7,699 bases of DNA from Acidimicrobiales bacterium (GCA_013002375.1 JABDJW010000213.1:1-7699), one strand, 5' to 3'. Counted from the first letter of the stretch, positions 1 through 7,432 are shown. Translations and numbers: made by a program. The notes: generated by a model not told the origin, from the sequence alone.

Positions 1-885
1 GGCCGGCGACGACGCCCGAAGCAACGCCAGGGTGATCGGCGCGCTGGCCCGTACGGCGCGCAGACCGAACCGGCCGGCCCGGGCCAGGTCACCGGCCCGG
101 CCGGTCTGGCTGGCCTGGCCGGCGAGGTAGAACCAGAAGGCGGCGTCGCTCTCGGCCCGCAGCGATTGCAGATCCGGTGGCGCGACCTCGAAGACCGTCT
201 CGCTGGCCATTCCATAGGCATCGGCCATCGCCGTCAGGTCACCGGTGAGCGACCGAGGACTCTGGCGATACGCGACGACCACCTCGGTGGCCACGGCAAA
301 CGCGAACCGGCGGGCCAGGCGGCAGTGCAATTCCCAGTCTTCGGCCCCCCACAGCCTGGCGTCGAAACCGCCCACCTTCTCGAACGCCGACCGGGTGATC
401 AGGCTGTTCGAGCCGCTGTAGATGAAGTTGCGGCGCAGCAACGCCTGGTACACGTCGCCTGCCGCGTCGGCCCGCAGATCGGGGCAGACAACATTGAGAT
501 CCGCGTCGACGACGTCGACCCATCCATACGCGACCTCGGCTCCCGCGGCGGCCTCGATCGCCGCCAGTTGCGCCTCCAGCTTGCCGGGTCGCCAGACGTC
601 ATCGGCGTCGACGAAGGCGAGGTACGTCTCGGTCGCGCCCTCGGCGCCACGGTTCCGAGCAGCGGCTGGACCGGCGTTGGGTTGATGAACCAATCGGCAG
701 CGGCCGTCGAACGCCTGCCGTGCCGCGTCAGCGGTTCCGTCGATCGACCCGTCGTCGACGACGACGAGGGTGAGATTGCGATGGGTCTGGTCCAGGACCG
801 AAGCCACCGACTCGGCGATGGTCGCCGCTGCGTTCCACGCCGGCATCACGACCCGGACCCGAGCGGCCGACCCTGTCGTGCTCAC
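1..885 (-). CDS. Family 2 glycosyltransferase, C-terminus cut by window edge
   Basis: This is a GT-A fold sugar transferase that moves a sugar from a nucleotide-sugar donor, probably in the cytoplasm and onto a glycan or lipid acceptor. Reading from the GTG at 885, 295 codons are in the window with no stop. The N-terminus (RVRVVMPAWNAA) is the first Rossmann strand, followed by VVVDDGSIDGT at about residues 42-52, NAGPAAARNRG at 70-80, the metal-binding DADD at 93-96, and the likely catalytic ED at 182-183 within WGAEDWELHCRLA. This arrangement is typical of GT2 enzymes of surface polysaccharide clusters. Its GTG overlaps the TGA of the upstream fusion gene (GTGA), so it is the second gene of that transcript and probably translationally coupled. 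No strong Shine-Dalgarno sequence precedes the start, which fits coupling. No membrane segment is seen in the visible part. Donor and acceptor cannot be read from sequence. Confidence 0.93.
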   Translation of the reverse strand, partial: MSTTGSAARVRVVMPAWNAAATIAESVASVLDQTHRNLTLVVVDDGSIDGTADAARQAFDGRCRLVHQPNAGPAAARNRGAEGATETYLAFVDADDVWRPGKLEAQLAAIEAAAGAEVAYGWVDVVDADLNVVCPDLRADAAGDVYQALLRRNFIYSGSNSLITRSAFEKVGGFDARLWGAEDWELHCRLARRFAFAVATEVVVAYRQSPRSLTGDLTAMADAYGMASETVFEVAPPDLQSLRAESDAAFWFYLAGQASQTGRAGDLARAGRFGLRAVRASAPITLALLRASSPA

Positions 886-3155
886 CGTCGAAGCCGATGA
901 TCGAGGCGCCGCAGATGTTCGCGGGCCGGAAGGTTTGCGGTGCGGACCACCGGGTTCACACCGGTGGTGGAGCGATAGGGCGCGGGTTCGGTCGACCACT
1001 GGTGACGGTGATGGTCGACCATCGTCGGAACCCGTCGGGCATCGGCGCGCTGGTAGTGCAGGAACAACAGCACCCGCCCCGCCGATGCCTCCGGCACCCC
1101 GCGGTGCCACGTCTTGGCATCGAACACCCCGAAGCGGCCGTTCGCCAGGCCCCGAATGGCCGTCGGTTCGGCCGTCACACCCTGCTGGCGAGCCAATGTC
1201 ACCACCGACGCGTCATCGGTCGGCTGCCGGGCCCGGCTGGGGAGACGATCGAGCCGGGCCGTGCCGGGCAGGAAGACCGTCGCCGCCTCGGGCGAACACC
1301 CCTCCACGCCGACCGCAACAGTGATCGACGGCCAGTACCAACTCTCCAGATCCACGTGCCAGCGGTGCGCCTCGTTCGGGGTCTCCCGTCGGATGTTCGG
1401 CCCCCACACCACCCACTGATCGGTACGAAGAATCGCCTGCACGACCTCGACGACCGCGGGGTCGAAGGCCGCCCGCTCGATCGCCCCGGTGAACCGATAG
1501 GGCACCTCGGCCCGACCTTCGGCTGCCGATCGCTCGAGCGCCCGGTCGAAGTGCACGCGGTCGGCGGCCAGAGCATCGATCACGTCGGGGTCGGCCAGAG
1601 GCAGGGCCTCCTCCAGGAACCCGTTGCCGTGGAAGTCCTGATGCCAGGCGATGCGCTGCTTGGCTCGAGGCGTCAGCGGCCTGACCATCAAGGCGGAGGG
1701 TTCGGGGAGCCGAGTGGTGAGCTCGGCGAAACCCAGTGCTCGATTCATCGTCAGCGCCGGTGTGTTGTCGAACGCGGTCTCGTGCACCACCGCGCTGAGG
1801 CCCGCCGCCACCGCCCGATCGACGATCGCGTGGTGCAACCGGCGGCCGATGCCCATCCCCCGACAGCGCTCGTCGACCGCGATCGTGATGCCCACCCCCT
1901 CGTCGGGCAGGGTGATCGGCGTCGGACGAAACCCCAATCGCCGGCGCCATCGCAGGATCACCCGCGACCGCAGACCCGGCGGTTGCTCATCGACCCAGTC
2001 CGAGTGGGCGATCAACCCCGCGATCCCGACCACGTAGCCGGCGCGCTCGGCGCAGACGACGTGGCGATGACTGTGACGGCCGTGGTCGGATCGGAACGCC
2101 TCGTGGACCGCCCGGGGCCACCGTCGTCCGTAGAGCCGGCGGGTCCCGCCGCCCGCGGCCTCGTCTTCCAGCCGCGCATAGGCCTCTGCGTCACTCGGTA
2201 CCGCAGACCGGATCACGACGGCAGCATCCGGCCCATGGGCGGCGACGGAGCTCCGTGCTCTGGTGCTCCCCTCGCCCCGCAGCAAGCCACCCGGGTCTCG
2301 CGAGTACTGGTCGATCAGCCCGGTGGCGGCGGCATCGACCGGCCAGACCCGGTCGGCGACGAGCTTGGCTGCTCCGCCCACCACCCACCGGAGCTTCCGA
2401 CCCGCCCCGTATGGGCCGGCCAGCACCGTGCGAAGCTGCGCCGCGGGGTTGAGCCCCTCGGGGTGATCGGCGTCCAGCCGGCGCCCGATGTCGGCCCGGG
2501 CCACGGTGGTCTCGTGCTTCACCAAACGGCGGCGGGCGCTCGTCAACCGCTGGGCGGCGAGGTCGTCCATGTCGACGGCGACGGTGGCCTCATCGCCGAC
2601 CACGAACTCACCCGCCCGGAACAGGCTCAACAACCAGATGTCCTCGGCAAAGACATTGGGCATGTGGTCGATACCCAGCTCGGCCATCCGGGCCCGCACC
2701 GCCGGCCGCCGGATCGCGTACAGGGGTCCGGTCAGGCAGGTTTCGACGACGGGATCGCTGAGAAATCGAGCCAACCAGCCTGCGGAACCGCCGGCGCGCG
2801 GCACCCGTCGACCGCCGGCCGCAATCACCCCGGCCCGATCGAGCGCACCGAGCAGCGCGCCCAGGCTGCCCGGTTCGGGAACGGCATCGGCGTCGATGAA
2901 GATGATCACGTCCTCCCGCGCCGAGGCCAGCAGCGCGTTCCATGCGGACGGCTTCCCGGCTTCGGGCACGGTGAGCAGGCGAATTCGTGCATCGTGGCGT
3001 GCCGCATCGTTCACGACGGCCGCGGTCCGATCGGTGCTGGCATTGTCGGCGACCAGGATCTCGACGAGGCCCTCGGGCGCCGACCGCAGCGACTCCAACA
3101 ACCGACCGATCGTATGGGCTTCGTTGAACGCCGGGATCGCGATGGAGTACGCCAC
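882..3155 (-). CDS. Three-domain fusion: GT2 glycosyltransferase, GNAT acetyltransferase and PhyH-like 2OG/Fe(II) dioxygenase
   Basis: The 757-residue protein has three enzyme domains. Residues 1-230 are a GT2 glycosyltransferase: IAIPAFNEAHTIG at the N-terminus, VADNASTD at 35-42, DAD at 88-90 and catalytic ED at 171-172 (FAEDIWLL). An Arg/Pro-rich linker follows. Residues 312-490 look like a GNAT acetyltransferase, with acetyl-CoA motif RCRGMGIGRRL at 430-440 and a C-terminal NTPALTMNRALGF stretch. Residues 500-705 resemble phytanoyl-CoA hydroxylase-type dioxygenases: Fe ligands H600 and D602 in RWHVDLE, distal H684 in KTWHRGV, and R694 as likely 2-oxoglutarate ligand. The frame is open throughout and all three sets of key residues are present, so it looks functional. 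The frame stays open to 3338, but a start there would run into the divergent deacetylase gene; GTG at 3155 starts directly at the first GT2 strand (GTG at 3173 is an alternative). Substrates are unknown. It likely adds a sugar and acetylates and hydroxylates a product, but that is inference. Confidence 0.88.
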   Translation of the reverse strand: MAYSIAIPAFNEAHTIGRLLESLRSAPEGLVEILVADNASTDRTAAVVNDAARHDARIRLLTVPEAGKPSAWNALLASAREDVIIFIDADAVPEPGSLGALLGALDRAGVIAAGGRRVPRAGGSAGWLARFLSDPVVETCLTGPLYAIRRPAVRARMAELGIDHMPNVFAEDIWLLSLFRAGEFVVGDEATVAVDMDDLAAQRLTSARRRLVKHETTVARADIGRRLDADHPEGLNPAAQLRTVLAGPYGAGRKLRWVVGGAAKLVADRVWPVDAAATGLIDQYSRDPGGLLRGEGSTRARSSVAAHGPDAAVVIRSAVPSDAEAYARLEDEAAGGGTRRLYGRRWPRAVHEAFRSDHGRHSHRHVVCAERAGYVVGIAGLIAHSDWVDEQPPGLRSRVILRWRRRLGFRPTPITLPDEGVGITIAVDERCRGMGIGRRLHHAIVDRAVAAGLSAVVHETAFDNTPALTMNRALGFAELTTRLPEPSALMVRPLTPRAKQRIAWHQDFHGNGFLEEALPLADPDVIDALAADRVHFDRALERSAAEGRAEVPYRFTGAIERAAFDPAVVEVVQAILRTDQWVVWGPNIRRETPNEAHRWHVDLESWYWPSITVAVGVEGCSPEAATVFLPGTARLDRLPSRARQPTDDASVVTLARQQGVTAEPTAIRGLANGRFGVFDAKTWHRGVPEASAGRVLLFLHYQRADARRVPTMVDHHRHQWSTEPAPYRSTTGVNPVVRTANLPAREHLRRLDHRLRR

Positions 3156-3201
3156 GTTAGGATCCCAACCCACCAGAGCAAGAGGTGGAGAGAGAGGTGC
3201 G
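3156..3201. promoter_or_regulatory. Divergent intergenic spacer between fusion gene and deacetylase
   Basis: These 46 bp separate two divergent start codons. They hold the deacetylase ribosome binding site and, on the plus strand, TAGGAT at 3158-3163, a possible minus-10 hexamer 38 nt before the deacetylase GTG; no convincing minus-35 partner sits at 16-18 bp. A 12-bp near-palindrome (TTAGGATCCCAA, one mismatched pair) lies at 3157-3168. The spacer is too short for two separate promoters, so the minus-strand promoter probably lies within the deacetylase coding region. The promoter assignment is tentative. Confidence 0.35.
3191..3197 (+). promoter_or_regulatory. Ribosome binding site of the deacetylase gene
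   Basis: AGAGAGG ends 4 nt before the GTG at 3202, with a further GGAG at 3187-3190. This purine-rich run supports GTG 3202 over the in-frame ATG at 3142, which would add 20 residues and overlap the fusion gene start. Confidence 0.5.
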
Positions 3202-3963
3202 GTGGCCAAACCGAAGTCGGGAGCTCGCCTGCCGGTCCTGACCTTCCACCACCTGGCCGCCGACGCCGCAATCACGTCGTTCCCTCCCCATGGATTCGCG
3301 ACCTTGATCGACCGGCTGCACCGCGACGGTTGGCGCACGATCGCCTTGACCGAGGTCGCGGCGTTGATCGACGCCGGTGAGCTGTTGCCCGACCGCCGGT
3401 TCGCCGTGACCTTCGATGATGGTTACACCAGCGTGTGGCACGAGGCCGCGCCCGTGCTGCGGCGCCACGACGCAACGGCAACCGTGTTCGTGACGACGGG
3501 CCCCCAAGATCGACGAGGAGCCGAACCGCCGTCGATCGAAGGACGACCGCTGATGACCTGGAGCCAACTGCGCGACCTGGCCAGCTCGGGTTGGGCCATC
3601 GGGGCCCACGGTGTGCGCCACATCGACCTCACCACCCTCAGCTCCACCGATGCCAACCACGAGATCCAGACGTCGATCGAGGTTATCGGCCGTCAGCTGG
3701 GCCGGGTTGCCGCCGGGTTCAGCTACCCGTTCGGCGCGTTCAACCCCACGATCGAGCACCTGGCGCGCACCCACACCCGCCTGGCGGTGAGCGATCGGTT
3801 GGGTTTCGCCACCGTCGCCAGCAATCCGTTCGCGATCGAACGGGTCGAGATGTTCTACTTCCGAACGCCGGCGATGCGGAGGCTGATCGGGACGCCGCTG
3901 TTCCCGGCCGCAGTCGCCTTGCGGGCCGGACCCCGGCGGTTGCGGCGCCGGCTGCGGCGCTAG
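3202..3963 (+). CDS. NodB-type polysaccharide deacetylase (carbohydrate esterase 4)
   Basis: This 253-residue protein should remove N-acetyl (or O-acetyl) groups from a sugar by metal-dependent hydrolysis. The N-terminal PVLTFHHL resembles the start of PgaB/IcaB-like deacetylases. NodB motif 1 is TFDDGY at 70-75 (catalytic D72, metal ligand D73), motif 2 is HGVRH at 136-140 (metal ligands H136 and H140), and motif 3 is SYPFGAF at 174-180. The C-terminus is Arg-rich. There is no signal peptide or membrane segment, which is unusual because many CE4 enzymes work outside the cell; this one may act on a cytoplasmic, lipid-linked intermediate. It is the only plus-strand gene here: it diverges from the fusion gene by 46 bp and converges on the flippase gene with a 5-bp gap. 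Family assignment is firm; the substrate is not known. Confidence 0.93.
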   Translation: MAKPKSGARLPVLTFHHLAADAAITSFPPHGFATLIDRLHRDGWRTIALTEVAALIDAGELLPDRRFAVTFDDGYTSVWHEAAPVLRRHDATATVFVTTGPQDRRGAEPPSIEGRPLMTWSQLRDLASSGWAIGAHGVRHIDLTTLSSTDANHEIQTSIEVIGRQLGRVAAGFSYPFGAFNPTIEHLARTHTRLAVSDRLGFATVASNPFAIERVEMFYFRTPAMRRLIGTPLFPAAVALRAGPRRLRRRLRR

Positions 3964-3968
3964 CAGCG

Positions 3969-5171
3969 TCATCGGGCCCGGATCCGGATGGTGAAGGCCA
4001 AGAACGCCGCCTGCCCCGCCAACTCAGCCCACCCGACCGCGATCAGGCCGAGCGACGGCAACAAGCTCGCGGCCAGGACGATCGTGCCGACCGCGGCGCC
4101 GGCTGACGCCACCAGGAGCCACCCCTCCCGACCATCGGCCACGCCGATCTGTTGGCGGGGGCCGCTGAGGAGCCCCGCCCCGAGAGCGAGCACGAACAAC
4201 GCAGCCAAGCCGCCGAGACCCCGATAGGTCTCGTCGTTCAACACGAGGTCGACGACCGGGTCGGCCAGCACGAACGCCGCTCCGGCGACCACGAGCGTCG
4301 CCCCCACCAGCGGTGCCGTCGCACGACCAACGCGCTCGCGTGAACCGGCCCGGCCGACCAACGGTGCGGTGCCCGCTTCGGTGTGGAGGGCGACAACTGC
4401 GAACCCGGCGAGCGCGGCTCGTTGCAGGAGTGAGAAGCGGCCGGCTTCGGACTCCGAGAGCACGATCGACACGACCACGACCGACAGCAGGAGTGGCGCG
4501 ATCCGGGCCGCTTGCAGGGTGGACAACACCAAGCTTCGCCGCAACGAGAAGTCGGCTGACGTTGCGTCGTCGGTCTGATAGAGCAACGTCGAGCGCGTCC
4601 ACAAGACAGCAGCCACCACCACTTCGACCCCGACATGCAGCGCGGCCACCCGCCAGAGATCATCGGGCCCGCGGACAGCCACCAGGCACCCGATCAGGAA
4701 GAGGCCGGCACCGACGGCGACAACCGTTGCCGCGTAGCGAGCATCGCCGAGCGCGACCAACAACCAGCGCAGGGTAACCGTCTGGGTGAGGGCGCTGAGC
4801 GCGAACAGGAACAGCACCCAACTCCCGCGGGGCTGCCACACCGCCAGGCCCATCGCCACCACCGTCAGCCCGGCAGCGGCGATGGCCAGCTGCTGGCGGA
4901 CCGCCGCGTCGCGGATGCTCCGCACCTGATCGGGGTGCTGCGAGGCGGCGATCACGCCAACGGTCTGCGTGCCGCTGAACGTCATCGCCAGTGCGCCGCC
5001 GAGCGAGAGCCCGACCACGACGAGGCCAACGTCATCGACGCCGAGCGCCCGGGCCACGGCGACCAGCGCAATCAGGCGCAGGACGACCGTGACGACGTGA
5101 CCGCCGGCCAACCAGCCGGTGGACGCCCACCACCCGAGCGGCGCACGAGCGGTCGACGGGGCCACCGTCAC
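3969..5171 (-). CDS. Wzx/MATE-like polysaccharide or lipid-linked oligosaccharide flippase
   Basis: This 400-residue integral membrane protein is nearly all hydrophobic, with about 12 predicted helices (roughly 20-40, 46-66, 95-111, 117-140, 146-165, 172-190, 215-238, 248-265, 287-304, 318-336, 350-370 and 372-394), separated by short charged loops. The pattern, a first helix pair ending in RALGVDDVGL and the GRFSLLQRAAL segment before helix 8, resembles the polysaccharide biosynthesis (Wzx/MOP) exporters. Such proteins move undecaprenyl-linked oligosaccharides to the outer face. The length is at the low end for the family. The GTG at 5171 overlaps the TGA of the upstream GT2 gene (GTGA), with GAGGG 10 nt upstream; the frame is open further 5' only as an overlap into that gene. 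It is the last gene of its operon and converges on the deacetylase with 5 bp between stops. No sequence motif identifies the cargo. Confidence 0.85.
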   Translation of the reverse strand: MTVAPSTARAPLGWWASTGWLAGGHVVTVVLRLIALVAVARALGVDDVGLVVVGLSLGGALAMTFSGTQTVGVIAASQHPDQVRSIRDAAVRQQLAIAAAGLTVVAMGLAVWQPRGSWVLFLFALSALTQTVTLRWLLVALGDARYAATVVAVGAGLFLIGCLVAVRGPDDLWRVAALHVGVEVVVAAVLWTRSTLLYQTDDATSADFSLRRSLVLSTLQAARIAPLLLSVVVVSIVLSESEAGRFSLLQRAALAGFAVVALHTEAGTAPLVGRAGSRERVGRATAPLVGATLVVAGAAFVLADPVVDLVLNDETYRGLGGLAALFVLALGAGLLSGPRQQIGVADGREGWLLVASAGAAVGTIVLAASLLPSLGLIAVGWAELAGQAAFLAFTIRIRAR

Positions 5172-6166
5172 CGGCGCTTCGCCCTCGCGCGACCGACCAC
5201 GTGGGCCAAGAGTCCGGCTGCTGCGCCGAGCGGCGCATACCAACTGAAGGCGACGTGGAGGGCGGCCAGCGGCGCCGTCTGTCGTACCGAACCCATTGCC
5301 CGGTAGGCGGCGGCCAAGAACGGCCCGTTCAACGCGAGCCAGGCCACGAGTCCGAGCCCGGCGACAGCGGCCGGGATCCAACCGCCGCCGACAACGACAG
5401 CCATTGTTGCCACCAGAGCGGTCCATGCGGCCAGCGACGAGAGAATTGCCCGAGGGGCGACCGCCAACTCCGGCCGAAACGAGCGGCTGCGAAGCGCGGC
5501 ATCGACCCACGGGATCGCGCGGTGCACCAGATCGGTTCGGATGAGACCGGCCACCGTGAACGGCTTGTGATGAAGGGCCTGAGCTCCGGGTACGACACGG
5601 ACGCGGTGGCCCGCTTCGGTCAAGGCGTAGCCCAGCCGGATGTCCTCGACGTCGGCGAACCGGATCGCTCGCTCCGGAAACCCACCGACCGCATCGAAGG
5701 CCTCCGCCCGTACCGCACCGAAGCCGGCCCAAAAGGTCGCCACCTCGGGCTGCGACCGCTGGTGGGTGAAATGGTGCAGGAAGTTCTTGTAACGGGTGGC
5801 GGCGCCTCGCAGGCCGGTGGGCGGGAGGGCGGTGTAGCTACCGAAGGCCGCGTCGTACCCGGGCGCCAGACCGGTGAGGAGAACATCGATCGAGCCCGGC
5901 TCCGGTTCGACATCGGCGTCGATGAAGACGAGACGATCGCCCGACCCGTGCCGCCGACCCTCGTTGCGGGCCACCGCCGCTCCGCCTCGCTGCTTGCGGC
6001 GCACGACGATGTCGGCCAGTCCCTCACAGCATTCGACCGTGGCGTCGGTCGACGCATCGTCGACCACGATGAGTTCGAGCTGTTCGGACGTCGCCTCGCG
6101 AATACTCTTCAGACACCGCCGCAACACCGGGGCTGCGTTGTAGGCCGGCACAATGACGGTGATCAC
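5168..6166 (-). CDS. Family 2 glycosyltransferase with C-terminal membrane region
   Basis: This 332-residue protein has an N-terminal GT-A catalytic domain (about 1-230) and a hydrophobic C-terminus. Visible motifs: ITVIVPAYNAAPVL at the start, IVVDDASTD at 33-41, GGAAVARNEG at 61-70, metal-binding DAD at 83-85 in FIDADVEPEPGS, and likely catalytic ED at 174-175 in VEDIRLG, followed by HHKPFT at 199-204. About 238-287 and 295-325 form two to four membrane helices, so the enzyme should be anchored to the inner face of the membrane and use a lipid acceptor or make a lipid-linked sugar. The GTG start at 6166 overlaps the upstream TGA (GTGA) and has GGTGG 4 nt upstream. It sits between the GT-C-like gene and the flippase in one operon. 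A role in making a polyprenyl-phosphate sugar donor for the GT-C protein is possible but unproven. Confidence 0.92.
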   Translation of the reverse strand: MITVIVPAYNAAPVLRRCLKSIREATSEQLELIVVDDASTDATVECCEGLADIVVRRKQRGGAAVARNEGRRHGSGDRLVFIDADVEPEPGSIDVLLTGLAPGYDAAFGSYTALPPTGLRGAATRYKNFLHHFTHQRSQPEVATFWAGFGAVRAEAFDAVGGFPERAIRFADVEDIRLGYALTEAGHRVRVVPGAQALHHKPFTVAGLIRTDLVHRAIPWVDAALRSRSFRPELAVAPRAILSSLAAWTALVATMAVVVGGGWIPAAVAGLGLVAWLALNGPFLAAAYRAMGSVRQTAPLAALHVAFSWYAPLGAAAGLLAHVVGRARAKRR

Positions 6167-7392
6167 GTTGCCACCATCGACCCGCGCCGACGAGGTGCCG
6201 TCGCCTCCGGCTGGGGCCGTACTGCGGAGATCGGCACGTTGTGCAACAGCCAGAGCGCGACCACGACCGGCAGGGCGTACTTCGACCACGGAAACGACTT
6301 CATCAGCATCACCGCGTGCGTCCAGACGATGATCGCGCTCAGCGACCGCTCGGTGAAACGGGCGGCACCCAGAATGGCCAACGCGAGGAACACCGCTGAA
6401 GCAGCGGTCGTCGTGAGCGAGAGCTCGTTGAATCCCCACATGCTCGACGCGGCATCGAACGGAAACAGCGCGCTCGTCACGATCACCCCGGCAACCGCCA
6501 CGGTGTGCCGAGTTCGCCACCGTCGCGAAACCAGACTGGTCGCCGGCGAGATCACGATCTCGGGCAGGACGAAGAAGAGGCCCATCGCGCTGAGGAAGAA
6601 CAACCCGGCTTGGGGATCGAGCGCAAAGAGGCTCTGCTGAACCTCGGGGACGTGTCCGATCTTGGTCTGGGCGGCCTCGCTCACCAGCCCACCAAACACC
6701 GCGAACCAGCCGAGAAGCGTGGCCGCGGCCACCCCGTAGGGCAGGGCGAAACGGCGAACGAAGCCCATGGGATTCTGACGAAACCGAACCCCGGGCTCCG
6801 GGCGCCACAGCTCCCAGAGCACCAGAGCCACCGGGAAGGCGACCGAGTACTGCCGAGACGCGATGGCCAAGATGAACCAGATCGCGGCCGGCCAATGCCG
6901 CCCTTTGTCATGAGCGAGCAATCCGAGCACGACGAACAGGATCGCCACCAGGTCGGTGTAGGCCACCGTGGCCGACCGCAAGAAATGTGGCATCACGAGC
7001 AGGCCGGCGGCCGCCTGCAACGAGGTGAGGGTGTCGATCCGGCGGCGCACGACAATCATCGCGACGGCGGCCGCACAAAGGGCGACCACCAAACGGGGCG
7101 CCCACAAGCCTCCGCCAATGCGCTCGGCAACGCCGAACACGTAGATCGACAACGGCGTGTTCAAGAGCGCATACCCGTCGATGCGATCGGCGATGCTCAC
7201 CGAAGAATCGGTCAGGAGTTGCCAGGCCGGCCGGAACAGGACCTCGTCACCGTAGATCGGCCGATTGAAGCCAGATGGCAGAAAGAACCGGACCAGGAAC
7301 TCGCCGAGCCCGACGACGATCATCGCCACGAGCACCGGCTGCAGGCGCGATGGACGCGCCAGTGCCTCGACGCTGAACCGCGACGAATTCAT
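6163..7392 (-). CDS. Polytopic GT-C-like membrane glycosyltransferase resembling ALG10/DIE2
   Basis: From ATG 7392 this is a 409-residue protein with about 10 or more membrane helices. After the first helix (about 19-37), a loop carries YGDEVLF, with D49-E50 in the position expected for the catalytic acid pair of GT-C transferases, which use lipid-phosphate sugars on the outer face. Further resemblance to eukaryotic ALG10 (alpha-1,2-glucosyltransferase): LLNTPLSIY at 76-84 (compare ITTPPGLY), AYTDLVAILF at 144-153, and SRQYSVAF at 179-186 (compare RQTNI). This match is from memory of the family, not from a search. The start is uncertain: GTG 7440 would give 425 residues but lies inside an inverted repeat; ATG 7425 has AGGAG only 2 nt upstream; ATG 7392 has no clear Shine-Dalgarno but begins just before the first helix. 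It is the first gene of the operon with the GT2 and flippase genes. Confidence 0.82.
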   Translation of the reverse strand: MNSSRFSVEALARPSRLQPVLVAMIVVGLGEFLVRFFLPSGFNRPIYGDEVLFRPAWQLLTDSSVSIADRIDGYALLNTPLSIYVFGVAERIGGGLWAPRLVVALCAAAVAMIVVRRRIDTLTSLQAAAGLLVMPHFLRSATVAYTDLVAILFVVLGLLAHDKGRHWPAAIWFILAIASRQYSVAFPVALVLWELWRPEPGVRFRQNPMGFVRRFALPYGVAAATLLGWFAVFGGLVSEAAQTKIGHVPEVQQSLFALDPQAGLFFLSAMGLFFVLPEIVISPATSLVSRRWRTRHTVAVAGVIVTSALFPFDAASSMWGFNELSLTTTAASAVFLALAILGAARFTERSLSAIIVWTHAVMLMKSFPWSKYALPVVVALWLLHNVPISAVRPQPEATAPRRRGSMVAT

Positions 7393-7427
7393 GGGTCGCG
7401 GGTCGCCGCGACCACCACCTTCCATAG

Positions 7428-7432
7428 CTCCT
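7428..7432 (-). promoter_or_regulatory. AGGAG Shine-Dalgarno-like site near the GT-C gene start
   Basis: AGGAG on the minus strand is followed by CT and ATG (7425-7423). The 2-nt spacing is shorter than usual, so it does not decide between the starts at 7425 and 7392. It immediately follows the inverted repeat at 7433-7454. Confidence 0.35.

Noticed and set aside
61..130. Run of GGCC/CCGG-rich repeats, including a small palindrome
   Set aside because: It translates cleanly into the GT2 C-terminal region; the pattern follows from Gly, Ala, Arg and Leu codons in GC-rich DNA.
3156..3338. Upstream extension of the fusion protein by up to 61 residues
   Set aside because: It would overlap the divergent deacetylase by 137 bp, and the extra residues resemble no domain; the GT2 fold starts right at GTG 3155.
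897..3380. Plus-strand open frame of about 827 codons antisense to the fusion gene
   Set aside because: It mirrors the fusion gene, which has clear motifs. The antisense translation is low-complexity, rich in Arg, Gly, Pro and His, and shows no domain. Long antisense frames are common in GC-rich coding DNA.
3945..3960. GC-rich hairpin (GCGCCG and CGGCGC around a 4-nt loop) at the deacetylase 3' end as a terminator
   Set aside because: It is made of Arg/Leu codons of the C-terminal tail, has no T-run after it, and short hairpins of this kind arise often at this GC content.
5172..5732. Upstream extension of the flippase frame
   Set aside because: It lies wholly within the GT2 gene, is Arg/Gly-rich and not membrane-like. 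The GTG at 5171 in a GTGA overlap is a better start.
5201..6640. Plus-strand open frame of about 479 codons
   Set aside because: It lies opposite the GT2 and GT-C genes and shows no recognisable motif or ribosome binding site; it is a codon-bias shadow.
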